This document shows, one piece after another, positions 32,019-40,441 of a stretch of DNA of 64,000 bases (position 1 is the first letter of the stretch; every line of letters begins with the position of its first letter). Source of the DNA: Porphyrobacter sp. SLTP (GTDB lineage Bacteria; Pseudomonadota; Alphaproteobacteria; Sphingomonadales; Sphingomonadaceae); NCBI RefSeq assembly GCF_009905735.1, contig NZ_JAAALE010000003.1, positions 203,757-267,756 on the forward strand, read 5' to 3'. The notes below the pieces were generated by a model. It saw only the letters and a program-made list of their open reading frames with translations. It was not told where the DNA came from and searched no databases. A program made the position numbers and the translations under genes.

Positions 32019-33491
32019 ATGTCACGACGCGATCAGTCACGGATCGACCCGCGCGGCCGCAAGGTCAAAATTCTCGCCACCATCGGACCCGCCAGCCGCT
32101 CGCCCGAGATGCTTGAGCGCTTGGTGCGGGCGGGGGCCGATGCCTTCCGCCTCAATATGAGCCACGGCACGCACGCCGATCACGAGGCGGCTGTGCACGC
32201 CATCCGGGCGCTCGAAAAGCAATTTGCCCGCCCGATTGCGATCCTCGCCGACCTGCAAGGGCCCAAGCTGCGCGTCGGCACCTTCAAGGATGGTCAGGCG
32301 GTGATCCGCCATTCGGGCCACTTCGTGCTCGACCGGGACGAGACGCCGGGCGACGAAAACCGCGTCTGCCTGCCGCACCCTGAACTGTTCGGGATCATGG
32401 AGCGCGGACAGCGCTTGCTGATCAATGACGGCAAGATCCGCCTGAAAGTGCTCGAATCCGATCGCAGCCGCATCCTGTGCAGCGCCGAGGTGGGCGGGGT
32501 GATCTCCGACCGCAAGGGCGTGAACGTCCCCGATGCCGAAGTGCCGATCCCGGCCCTCACCGAGAAAGACCGCCGCGATCTCGCCTTCGCCACCGAACAC
32601 GGGGCGGACTGGATCGGTCTCAGCTTCGTCCAGCGGCCCGAGGATATCGCCGAGGCGCGCAAGCTGATAGGCACCCACGGCACCGCGATCTGCGCCAAGA
32701 TCGAAAAGCCGCAAGCCGTCCACCGGCTCGATGCGATCATCGAACTGGCTGACGGCATCATGGTCGCGCGCGGGGACCTCGGCGTCGAGCTTGAACCCTA
32801 CGAAGTGCCGCCGCTCCAGAAGCGCATCGTCAATGCGGCACGCCGCGCGGGCAAGCCGGTGATCGTGGCGACCCAGATGCTCGAATCGATGATCGAGGCC
32901 CCGACCCCGACCCGCGCAGAAGTCTCCGACGTCGCCAATGCGGTCTATGACGGGGCGGACGCCGTGATGCTCTCGGCCGAAAGCGCGGCGGGCGCCTGGC
33001 CGGAGGAATCGGTCGCGATGATGGACCGGATCGCGGTGCAGGTCGAACGGGACGAAGGCTACAAGGCGCGGGTGCGATTCCTTGATACGCCGCCCGATGC
33101 GACCACGTCCGACGCGCTGGCCCATGCCTGCATGACCATTGCCGACACCGTGCCCATTAGCGCGATCACGGTGTTCACCACCTCCGGTTCGACCGCGCGC
33201 CGGGTGGCGCGTGAGCGTCCGGCAACACCGGTGCTGGTGCTCACCCCCTCGATCCGCACGGCCCGCCGCATGGCGCTGCTGTGGGGCGCACACGCGGTGG
33301 CGACCAAGGATATCGGCAGCTTCGAAGAGATGATCGGCAAGGGCAAGCGCATGGCGCTGCGCCACAAGTTTGCCAGCGCCGGGGCCAAGCTGATCGTGCT
33401 CGCCGGGGTGCCGTTCGGGATGCCGGGGGCGACGAATCTGCTCCACGTGGTGAGCGTGACCGGCGACGAGCTGGAAAAGCACAAGGACTGA
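32019..33491 (+). CDS. pyk: Pyruvate kinase
   Basis: 490 residues. KILATIGPASRSPEM and FRLNMSHGTHADH open the barrel, CAKIEKPQAVHRLDAIIELADGIMVARGDLGVELEPYEVP is the active-site signature, and VATQMLESMIEAPTPTRAEVSDVANAVYDGADAVMLSAESAAGAWPEE the second. The C-terminal domain has TTSGSTARRVARERP, the effector-binding loop. It converts phosphoenolpyruvate and ADP to pyruvate and ATP. It is followed by the I78 lipoprotein gene after 97 bases. Confidence 0.96.
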   Translation: MSRRDQSRIDPRGRKVKILATIGPASRSPEMLERLVRAGADAFRLNMSHGTHADHEAAVHAIRALEKQFARPIAILADLQGPKLRVGTFKDGQAVIRHSGHFVLDRDETPGDENRVCLPHPELFGIMERGQRLLINDGKIRLKVLESDRSRILCSAEVGGVISDRKGVNVPDAEVPIPALTEKDRRDLAFATEHGADWIGLSFVQRPEDIAEARKLIGTHGTAICAKIEKPQAVHRLDAIIELADGIMVARGDLGVELEPYEVPPLQKRIVNAARRAGKPVIVATQMLESMIEAPTPTRAEVSDVANAVYDGADAVMLSAESAAGAWPEESVAMMDRIAVQVERDEGYKARVRFLDTPPDATTSDALAHACMTIADTVPISAITVFTTSGSTARRVARERPATPVLVLTPSIRTARRMALLWGAHAVATKDIGSFEEMIGKGKRMALRHKFASAGAKLIVLAGVPFGMPGATNLLHVVSVTGDELEKHKD

Positions 33492-33588
33492 CGCTGGCTT
33501 ATGGCGCGATCTTCGCGCTGGTGCCTGTGAGTGCTTCAATCGCTGTCCGCCGCCTGATATGCACGCTCTGCATCCAAGGGAGGACGTA

Positions 33589-33903
33589 ATGAAGCAGGCT
33601 ATATTGGGGATCGCGACGCTCGCGCTGTCGGGCTGCGTGGTGAACATCAGCGACACAGCACCTGACGGGGCCGAGCCCGTGCCGCCGCCGCCTGCGCCGA
33701 TGGTGTGCAATGCCGCCGCGGCCCAGTCCCATGTCGGCCGCAACGCATCGCAGTCCACCGGGGAAGCGATCATCAAAGACAGCGGCGCGCGGTCCTTGCG
33801 CTGGGGCCCGCCGAACGCGGCCTGGACGATGGATTACCGCGAGGACCGGGTGAATGTGCGTTACGATGCGCAGATGAAGATCGTCGAGATCACCTGCGGA
33901 TGA
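33589..33903 (+). CDS. I78-family peptidase inhibitor lipoprotein
   Basis: 104 residues from the ATG at 33589, after a strong AGGGAGGA. The signal ends in the lipobox LSGC with C16, so it is an outer or inner membrane lipoprotein. A Pro-rich stretch precedes the domain: CNAAAAQSHVGRNASQST...LRWGPPNAAWTMDYREDRVNVRYDAQMKIVEITCG, matching the I78 potato-inhibitor-like family, with the final conserved V-x-C. It may inhibit a periplasmic serine protease. The stop overlaps the next start (ATGA). Confidence 0.85.
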   Translation: MKQAILGIATLALSGCVVNISDTAPDGAEPVPPPPAPMVCNAAAAQSHVGRNASQSTGEAIIKDSGARSLRWGPPNAAWTMDYREDRVNVRYDAQMKIVEITCG

Positions 33904-34301
33904 CGGGTGACATGGCGGCTCGGCGCAGGGTGACATCGGGCTCGCCCTACGAGGCGATCTTCGGTTTCGCTCGCGCGGTGCGGGAGGGCAATCGTATCAT
34001 CGTCGCGGGCACCGGCCCGGTCGAACCGGATGGCTCCACCACGCCCGGCGATGCGGCCGCGCAGGCGACTCGGGTCTGCGCGATCATCGTTGCTGCGATT
34101 GAGGAATTGGGCGGCAGCGCGGCAGACGTGGTGCGCACCCGGATGCTGCTCACCGATCCCGCCGATCAGGATGCAGTGGGCGCGGTCCATGCACGGTTCT
34201 TCGGCGCGGCCCGTCCGGCGGCGACCATGGCCGGAGTGGCATGGCTGTGCCGCCCGGAATGGAAAATCGAGATCGAGGCTGAGGCGGTCGTCCGCGGTTG
34301 A
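33900..34301 (+). CDS. RidA family (YjgF/UK114) protein
   Basis: 133 residues. GFARAVREGNRIIVAGTGPVEPDG, AAQATRVCAIIVAAIEELGGSAADVVRTRMLLTD and FFGAARPAATMAGVAWLCRPEWKIEIEAEAVV follow the RidA fold. The usual catalytic Arg of the imine deaminases lies in the R-P-A segment (here ARPAATM), which is retained. Some members remove reactive imines; others have other roles. It overlaps the I78 gene by four bases. An ATG at 33912 is an alternative start. Confidence 0.87.
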   Translation: MTGDMAARRRVTSGSPYEAIFGFARAVREGNRIIVAGTGPVEPDGSTTPGDAAAQATRVCAIIVAAIEELGGSAADVVRTRMLLTDPADQDAVGAVHARFFGAARPAATMAGVAWLCRPEWKIEIEAEAVVRG

Positions 34302-34325
34302 TCACGCGCCTGTCCTCCCGGCGCG

Positions 34326-34706
34326 CTAGCCCATAGCCGCCGCCAGCCGTGCTTCTACCAAGGCGATGAGGGCCGGCAGATCGGGCAGTGCATCAAGCTC
34401 CGCGGCGCTGACCAGCACCTCCGGCACCGGCGCTCGCCCGCCCAGCAGGATCACCGGCAAGGCCAGATCACCCACGACAGGCTGGCGGCGAAACTCGTCG
34501 CGGTAGAGGAACCGTGTCGGCAACCCGGTTCCGTCAAGGAACCGCCGCCACTCGCCCCGCATCGAGACCGCGCCATAGGTCAGCGCGCACAGGGAGCAGG
34601 GGTAGGTCGCTGGCGAAACGATTTTGTGCACCATGTCGCCGAACGCCGAAATCAGTCCACTCTTGGCGTTGTAAACGAAGATCAGGGTCGTCGTTGTGGT
34701 TATCAT
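34326..34706 (-). CDS. Conserved hypothetical protein with CSLC motif
   Basis: About 126 residues from the ATG at 34704-34706. Not recognised as a named family. Features: an N-terminal strand LIFVYNAKSG, then VHKIVSPATYPCSLCALTYG with a C-x2-C pair that could bind metal or be redox active, and a C-terminal helix LPALIALVEARLAA. No signal peptide or transmembrane helix. A longer start at 34775 is possible. It is convergent with the RidA gene and divergent from isobutyryl-CoA dehydrogenase. Confidence 0.65.
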   Translation of the reverse strand: MITTTTTLIFVYNAKSGLISAFGDMVHKIVSPATYPCSLCALTYGAVSMRGEWRRFLDGTGLPTRFLYRDEFRRQPVVGDLALPVILLGGRAPVPEVLVSAAELDALPDLPALIALVEARLAAAMG

Positions 34707-34831
34707 TCTGATAGATACGCCCCGTTCACTGATGCGGATTTGGCACGGACCCGCCACACTAGCAAATTTCCGCAAGCGATGATCCCGCGCCGCTCTTTTC
34801 GAGGGCGAACAAGGCGGCTAGAGCACCTGCC

Positions 34832-35977
34832 ATGCACGGACAGTTTCAACTCACCGAAGACCAGCTTGCCATCCGCGAGGTTGCGCAGCGGTTCACCGCC
34901 GATCAGATCACGCCCCACGCGGCCGGGTGGGACGAGAAACATATCTTCCCGCGGGAGACGATCCAGCGCAGCGCCGAACTCGGCTTCGGCGCGATCTATG
35001 TCTCCGAACAATCGGGCGGCATCGGGCTCGGTCGGCTGGAAGCGGCGCTGATCATGGAGGCGATGGCCTATGGCTGCCCGTCGACCAGCGCCTTCATCTC
35101 GATCCACAATATGGCCGCGTGGATGATCGACCGTTTCGGCGGGGAGGCGGTGAAGGCGAAGTATCTCCCGAATCTCGTCACCATGGACACAATCGCCAGC
35201 TACTGCCTGACCGAACCTTCCAGCGGGTCGGACGCTTCGGCGCTGCGCACCACCGCGCGGCGGGACGGCGATCACTTCGTCCTCAACGGCACCAAGCAGT
35301 TCATCTCCGGCGCGGGCGCGAATGAGATTTACGTGGTGATGGTGCGCACCGGTGAGGATGGGCCCAAGGGCATTTCCTGCGTGGTCATCGAAAAGGACAT
35401 GCCCGGCGTCAGCTTCGGCGCGCAGGAGAAGAAGCTTGGCTGGCACTCGCAGCCGACTGCGCAGCTCATCCTTGAAGATGTGCGCGTTCCCGTTGAAAAC
35501 CTCGTCGGCGGCGAGGGTGAAGGCTTCCGCATCGCGATGATGGGGCTGGACGGCGGTCGGCTCAACATCGGCGCCTGCTCGCTCGGCGGGGCGCAGCGGT
35601 GTCTGGACGAAGCGATCCAGTACACCAAGGATCGCAAGCAGTTCGGGCAGGCCGTGGCCGAATTCCAGAACACCCAGTTCATGCTTGCCGACATGGCCAC
35701 CGATCTGGAGGCCGCGCGCGCGCTGCTGTATCTTGCTGCCGCCAAGGTGACCGACAACGCGCCAGACAAGACGCGCTTCTCCGCGATGGCCAAGCGGCTG
35801 GCGACCGATAATGGCTCGTCCGTGGTCGACCGCGCGCTGCAATTGTTCGGCGGCTATGGCTACTTGCAGGATTATCCGATCGAGCGCTTCTGGCGCGACC
35901 TGCGCGTCCATTCGATCCTTGAAGGCACAAACCAGATCATGCGGATGGTGGTGGGCCGGGACTTGCTGCGCCAGTGA
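34832..35977 (+). CDS. Acyl-CoA dehydrogenase, isobutyryl-CoA type
   Basis: 381 residues of the acyl-CoA dehydrogenase fold: YCLTEPSSGSDASALRTTA and FISGAGANEIYVVMVRT contact FAD and substrate, and RDLRVHSILEGTNQIMRMVVGRDLL ends the protein with the catalytic-type E in LEGTNQI. Its place before 3-hydroxyisobutyryl-CoA hydrolase, enoyl-CoA hydratase and mmsB points to isobutyryl-CoA (valine degradation) as substrate. Its stop overlaps the VOC gene start (GTGA). Short/branched-chain specificity is inferred from context. Confidence 0.9.
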   Translation: MHGQFQLTEDQLAIREVAQRFTADQITPHAAGWDEKHIFPRETIQRSAELGFGAIYVSEQSGGIGLGRLEAALIMEAMAYGCPSTSAFISIHNMAAWMIDRFGGEAVKAKYLPNLVTMDTIASYCLTEPSSGSDASALRTTARRDGDHFVLNGTKQFISGAGANEIYVVMVRTGEDGPKGISCVVIEKDMPGVSFGAQEKKLGWHSQPTAQLILEDVRVPVENLVGGEGEGFRIAMMGLDGGRLNIGACSLGGAQRCLDEAIQYTKDRKQFGQAVAEFQNTQFMLADMATDLEAARALLYLAAAKVTDNAPDKTRFSAMAKRLATDNGSSVVDRALQLFGGYGYLQDYPIERFWRDLRVHSILEGTNQIMRMVVGRDLLRQ

Positions 35978-36372
35978 GCGCCGTGCGTCTTGCCCTGACG
36001 ACATTGGTGGTGCCCGATTACGACGCAGGGATCGCATTCTGTGTCGGCGCGCTGGGCTTCGACCTGATCGAGGACACCGATATGGGCGCTGGCAAGCGCT
36101 GGGTCGTGGTCGGCGGAGCCGAGGGCGGGCGGTTGCTGATTGCGAAAGCCGCCAACGGCACGCAAGCCGCTGCGGTCGGCAATCAGACCGGCGGGCGAGT
36201 CGGCTTCTTTGCGCACACCGATGATTTTGCAGGTACCCATGCACGGCTTATCGATGCAGGGGTGCAGTTTCGCGAGCAACCGCGCCACGAGGCTTATGGC
36301 ACAGTTGCCGTCTTCAGCGATCCGTTTGGCAATCGCTGGGACCTGATCGAACCGAAAGAACCGGGGCAATGA
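35974..36372 (+). CDS. VOC family protein embedded in the valine operon
   Basis: 132 residues, start GTG 35974 overlapping the dehydrogenase stop by four bases; its own stop overlaps the next ATG by four bases. The domain opens RLALTTLVVPDYDAGIAFCVGALGFDL and ends FSDPFGNRWDLIEPK, the glyoxalase-like pattern with E/D ligands partly altered (first His position is Thr). The role in valine breakdown is unknown. The tight coupling on both sides argues for a related function. Confidence 0.8.
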   Translation: MSAVRLALTTLVVPDYDAGIAFCVGALGFDLIEDTDMGAGKRWVVVGGAEGGRLLIAKAANGTQAAAVGNQTGGRVGFFAHTDDFAGTHARLIDAGVQFREQPRHEAYGTVAVFSDPFGNRWDLIEPKEPGQ

Positions 36373-37427
36373 CCGAAGACGTTCTCATCCGCACCAATGG
36401 CCCGATCGGCCATATCAGCCTTAATCGCCCCAAGGCGCTCCATGCACTGACGCTGGAGATGTGCCACGCAATGAGCGCGGCGCTGACGGCGTGGGCCGGC
36501 GACGACAGCATCAAGGCGGTGATCCTCGATCATGCCGAGGGGCGCGGTTTTTGTGCGGGGGGCGATATCGCCTTCCTGCGCAATTCGGCGCTGCATGATG
36601 GCGGCACGTCGGGACGGCGGTTCTTCCACGACGAGTACCAGCTCAACCACCAGATGTTCACCTATGGTAAGCCCATCGTCGCCTTCATGGACGGCATCAC
36701 GATGGGTGGCGGCGTGGGCATTTCGCAGCCCGCGAAGTATCGCGTGGCGACCGAGAACACCCGCTTCGCCATGCCCGAAACCGGCATCGGGCTGTTCCCT
36801 GACGTGGGCGGCGGCTGGTATCTGTCGCGGCTGGGCCGCAGGCTCGGTCAGTTCCTGGCCTTGACGGGCGCGCGGCTCGATGGGGCCGAATGCCTGTGGA
36901 CCGGACTTGCCACGCATTATGTCCCGCACAACATGGTTGAAGACTTGAAGGCGCGCATTCACGATCATCCCGATCGGATTTCGGGCATCCTCAGCGAGCC
37001 GGTCGGCACCCCTCCCAAAGCGCGGATTGAGTCTAACGCCGACAAGATCGCGAAGCATTTTGCGTCCGATTCCTATGAGGATATCCTCGCCAGCCTCGAA
37101 GTCGCTGCCGACGCTGGTGACGACTGGGCGATGAAGGAGCGCGACACGCTCGGCACCAAGAGCCCGCAGACCTGCAAGGTCGCACTGCGCCAGCTGGCGA
37201 CAAGCGCGACCCTGACCGACTTTGCCGACAATATGCGGATGGAATACCGCATCGCCAGCCGCGTGCTGACCCGCCCGGATTTCGCCGAGGGCGTGCGCGC
37301 GGTGATCGTCGACAAGACCAATGATCCCAAATGGGACCCGGCCACCCCGGAAGGCGTGACGGAGGACTTGCTCGACGCAATCTTCGCGCCCCTCCCCGAG
37401 GGCGAGGAGTGGGTGCCGCTCCCCTAA
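36369..37427 (+). CDS. 3-hydroxyisobutyryl-CoA hydrolase (crotonase fold)
   Basis: 352 residues, longer than typical enoyl-CoA hydratases, as expected for this hydrolase. GRGFCAGGDIAFLRN and MDGITMGGGVGISQPAKYRVATENTRFAMPETGIGLFPDVGGGWYLSRL contain the oxyanion-hole Gly residues and the catalytic Glu, both matching HIBCH. It cleaves 3-hydroxyisobutyryl-CoA in valine degradation, protecting against methacrylyl-CoA. It is coupled to the preceding VOC gene by ATGA. Confidence 0.9.
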   Translation: MTEDVLIRTNGPIGHISLNRPKALHALTLEMCHAMSAALTAWAGDDSIKAVILDHAEGRGFCAGGDIAFLRNSALHDGGTSGRRFFHDEYQLNHQMFTYGKPIVAFMDGITMGGGVGISQPAKYRVATENTRFAMPETGIGLFPDVGGGWYLSRLGRRLGQFLALTGARLDGAECLWTGLATHYVPHNMVEDLKARIHDHPDRISGILSEPVGTPPKARIESNADKIAKHFASDSYEDILASLEVAADAGDDWAMKERDTLGTKSPQTCKVALRQLATSATLTDFADNMRMEYRIASRVLTRPDFAEGVRAVIVDKTNDPKWDPATPEGVTEDLLDAIFAPLPEGEEWVPLP

Positions 37428-37433
37428 CTAATC

Positions 37434-37518
37434 CGTCATTCCCGCAGCTGCGGGAATCCAGCTAGGCTTCGCTGCAAGCCGCCCACCCAGATAGGCCCCC
37501 GACTTCGCGGGGGTGACG
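37434..37518. repeat. Intergenic inverted repeat, type D
   Basis: A perfect 20-base palindrome, ATTCCCGCAGCTGCGGGAAT (37438-37457), is followed by a second hairpin CCCCC-gacttcgc-GGGGG (37496-37513). Outer GTCAT... and ...GTGAC arms also pair. It lies inside the valine run between the hydrolase and the enoyl-CoA hydratase genes, close to the latter's start. Confidence 0.75.
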
Positions 37519-37530
37519 AGGAAGTCAGAC

Positions 37531-38328
37531 ATGGCCACCTACGAAACGATTCTCGCCGAAACCGATGCCCGCGGGACCAAGGGCGTCACGCTGCTGACGA
37601 TCAACCGCCCGCAGGCGCTGAATGCGCTCAACTCCAAGGTTCTCGAAGAGCTGATCCACGCCTTTTCCGCCTATCAGGCCGATAGCACGCAGCTGTGCGC
37701 AATTCTGACCGGCAGCGGAGACAAGGCGTTCGCCGCCGGGGCCGACATCAAGGAAATGAGCGACAAGGCCGCGGCCGATTTCTTCCTCGAAGATTTCTTC
37801 AGCCCGTGGACGGCCGAGATCGTCAAGAAAACCCGCAAGCCGTGGATCGCGGCCGTCAACGGCTTCGCGCTGGGCGGCGGGTGCGAACTCGCCATGATGG
37901 CGGACTTCATCATCGCGTCGGACAAGGCGCGTTTCGGCCAGCCTGAAATCAAGCTTGGCGTGGCTCCCGGCATGGGCGGATCGCAGCGCCTGACCCGCGC
38001 GATCGGCAAGTCGAAGTCGATGGAAATGTGCCTCACCGGCCGGATGATGGATGCGACCGAGGCCGAGCGCAGCAACCTCGTCGCCCGCGTGGTGCCGCAT
38101 GAGGAACTGATCGCCGAGACGCTCAAAACCGCGGCAACCATCGCCGGGATGCCGCCGATGGCCGTGATCGCCAACAAGGAAATGGTGAACTCGGCCTTCG
38201 AAATGACGCTCGATCAGGGCCTGATCGTGGAGCGCCGCATCTTCCAGATTCTCACCGCCTCCGAGGATAAGGCCGAAGGCATGGCGGCGTTTATCGAGAA
38301 GCGCGAAGGGCAGTGGAAGGGGCGTTGA
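37531..38328 (+). CDS. Enoyl-CoA hydratase
   Basis: 265 residues from the ATG at 37531, with GAGGAAG upstream. [26 protein letters not shown] and [46 protein letters not shown] carry the oxyanion hole and the two active-site Glu residues. It hydrates methacrylyl-CoA in the valine pathway by context, though general crotonase activity is likely. Gene order after the hydrolase fits, with the repeat between them. Confidence 0.9.
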   Translation: MATYETILAETDARGTKGVTLLTINRPQALNALNSKVLEELIHAFSAYQADSTQLCAILTGSGDKAFAAGADIKEMSDKAAADFFLEDFFSPWTAEIVKKTRKPWIAAVNGFALGGGCELAMMADFIIASDKARFGQPEIKLGVAPGMGGSQRLTRAIGKSKSMEMCLTGRMMDATEAERSNLVARVVPHEELIAETLKTAATIAGMPPMAVIANKEMVNSAFEMTLDQGLIVERRIFQILTASEDKAEGMAAFIEKREGQWKGR

Positions 38329-38354
38329 GCCCCCCACAGGAGGAGAGGAGAGCC

Positions 38355-39221
38355 ATGAAAATCGCCTTTATCGGCCTCGGCAACATGGGTGGCGGGATGG
38401 CTGCCAATCTGGTCAAGGCCGGGCACGACGTCCGCGCCTTCGACCTCAGCGAGCCCGCGCTTGCCGCCGCGCGCGGGGCCGGGTGTTCCACCTTCCCGAC
38501 CGCCAAAGAAGCCTGCGAGGGGGCCGAGGCCGTCGTCTCGATGTTGCCCAACGGGGCAATCGTCAAACAGGTCTATTGGGACGATGTGATCGGCCACGCC
38601 CCCACAGGCGCGATCCTGCTCGACTGCTCGACCATCGACGTCGCCACCGCGCGCGAGGTGATCGAAGTGACGGAGGCGCATGGCTACCAGATGGTCGACG
38701 CGCCTGTCTCGGGCGGGATTGCGGCGGCCAATGGCGGGACGCTGACCTTCATGGTCGGCGGCTCTGACGCGGCCTTCGCCCGCGCCCAGCCGATCCTTGC
38801 CGCGATGGGCAAGGCGGTGATCCATGCCGGCGCAGCAGGTACGGGGCAAGCCGCCAAGATCTGCAACAATATGCTGCTCGCGATCCACATGATCGGCACC
38901 TGCGAAGCCTTTGCCATGGCGCAGAAACTGGGGCTGGACCCGCAGACATTCTACGACATTTCCAGCGTATCGAGCGGGCAGAACTGGTCGATGACGTCCT
39001 ATTGCCCCGTTCCCGGCGTTGGCCCGGTGACCCCGGCGGACAACGACTATCAGGGCGGGTTCGCGGCAGGGTTGATGCTGAAAGACCTGCGCCTCGCCAT
39101 GGAAGCGGCGCAAGGGGCGGGCGCAACGGTGGCGCTGGGTGAGCACGCCCGCGCGATCTACGAAGCCTTTGCCAAGGACAATGCGGGCACCGACTTCTCG
39201 GGCATTATCCGCACGCTTTGA
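38355..39221 (+). CDS. mmsB: 3-hydroxyisobutyrate dehydrogenase
   Basis: 288 residues from the ATG at 38355, preceded by AGGAGGAGAGGAG. FIGLGNMGGGMAANLVKAGHDV is the Rossmann loop, DAPVSGGIAAANGGTLTFMVGG the substrate-binding signature, and GQAAKICNNMLL holds the catalytic Lys. It oxidises 3-hydroxyisobutyrate to methylmalonate semialdehyde with NAD. The next enzyme of the pathway, methylmalonate-semialdehyde dehydrogenase (mmsA), is not in the window. Confidence 0.94.
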   Translation: MKIAFIGLGNMGGGMAANLVKAGHDVRAFDLSEPALAAARGAGCSTFPTAKEACEGAEAVVSMLPNGAIVKQVYWDDVIGHAPTGAILLDCSTIDVATAREVIEVTEAHGYQMVDAPVSGGIAAANGGTLTFMVGGSDAAFARAQPILAAMGKAVIHAGAAGTGQAAKICNNMLLAIHMIGTCEAFAMAQKLGLDPQTFYDISSVSSGQNWSMTSYCPVPGVGPVTPADNDYQGGFAAGLMLKDLRLAMEAAQGAGATVALGEHARAIYEAFAKDNAGTDFSGIIRTL

Positions 39222-39289
39222 GCTTTGCCAATCGCTGCGTTTTCGTCCCGAAGCTCGCCGCCTTGCGTGATTGCCGCTGAAGCGAAAGC

Positions 39290-40441
39290 CTAGCCGAACG
39301 CGCCCGCAATGATGTTGGCGATCTGGCGGCTGGCGGTGCCGTCGCCGTAGGGATTGTGCGCGCGGGACATGGCTTCATAGGCTGCAGGATCATCCAGCAG
39401 GCGCGATGTTTCCGCCACGATGACGGTAGCATCCGCGCCAACCAGCTTGGCTGTCCCGGCGGCGACGCCCTCAGGCCGCTCGGTCGTGTCGCGCATGACC
39501 AGCACCGGCTTGCCGAGGCTGGGGGCCTCTTCCTGGATGCCGCCGGAGTCGGTCAGCACGATGTCGCTTGCTGCCATCATCGCCACAAAATCAAGGTAAT
39601 CCAGCGGGTTGATGAGCGCGATATTGTCGAGCCCCGCCAGCGCCGGTTGCATCACGCCGCCGACGTTGGGATTGGGGTGCAGCGGATAGATGATCGCCAC
39701 ATCTTTTCGTGCTGCAAGCATCTGTAAAGCTTGCGCAATCTGTGCCATCCCGGCCCCGAAATTCTCGCGCCGGTGGGCGGTGACGGCGATGATCCGCTTG
39801 CCCGCAAACCGCGCCTTGAGCGGGGCGATCGCGGGCGCCAGAGCGGGGTCGGCAGCGATCTTTGCTTGCGCGTAGAGCAGCGCGTCGATCACGGTGTTGC
39901 CGGTCACATGGATGCTGTTTTCACTGACGTTTTCAAGGCGTAACGCCTCGGCTGCCGTTGCGGTCGGGGCGAAATGGAGGTCGGCGATCACGCCTGTCAC
40001 CTTGCGATTCACCTCTTCGGGCCAGGGCGAATAGATGTCGCCGCTGCGCAATCCGGCCTCGACATGGCCGACCGGAATGCGCCGGAAATAGCACGCCAGC
40101 GAGGCCATCATTGTCGTCAACGTGTCGCCATGCACCAGCACACGATCAGGCAACCACGCGTCCAAGACTGCACCAAACCGGGCAATGAGCCGCGCACTGA
40201 GCGCATCAAGCGACTGGTTCGGCTCCATCAGATCGAGATCGACGTCAGGCACCAGATCGGCCAGCGCCAGCACAGAATCGAGCAGCTCGCGGTGCTGCGC
40301 GGTCACGACAACCCGCACATCGAACCGCCCGGTTTCACGCATGGCGGCGACCACCGGGAACATCTTGATCGCTTCAGGCCGGGTGCCGAAGGTGACGAGA
40401 ATGCGGGGTTTCCCGCGCGCCTCACTCGCCAAGCCGCTCAC
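39290..40441 (-). CDS. wecB: UDP-N-acetylglucosamine 2-epimerase (non-hydrolysing)
   Basis: 383 residues. LVTFGTRPEAIKMFPV opens the first Rossmann-like domain; VHGDTLTTMMASLACYF, HVEAGLRSGDIYSPWPEEVNRKVT and TDSGGIQEEAPSLGKPVLVMRDTTERPE are the epimerase signatures. It converts UDP-GlcNAc to UDP-ManNAc. The GTG start (40439-40441) overlaps the stop of wecC (GTGA). The product feeds the adjacent dehydrogenase. Confidence 0.94.
   Translation of the reverse strand: MSGLASEARGKPRILVTFGTRPEAIKMFPVVAAMRETGRFDVRVVVTAQHRELLDSVLALADLVPDVDLDLMEPNQSLDALSARLIARFGAVLDAWLPDRVLVHGDTLTTMMASLACYFRRIPVGHVEAGLRSGDIYSPWPEEVNRKVTGVIADLHFAPTATAAEALRLENVSENSIHVTGNTVIDALLYAQAKIAADPALAPAIAPLKARFAGKRIIAVTAHRRENFGAGMAQIAQALQMLAARKDVAIIYPLHPNPNVGGVMQPALAGLDNIALINPLDYLDFVAMMAASDIVLTDSGGIQEEAPSLGKPVLVMRDTTERPEGVAAGTAKLVGADATVIVAETSRLLDDPAAYEAMSRAHNPYGDGTASRQIANIIAGAFG

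Noticed and set aside
32037..33776. 579-residue minus-strand open frame over pyruvate kinase
   Set aside because: Antisense of a certain gene; typical shadow composition.
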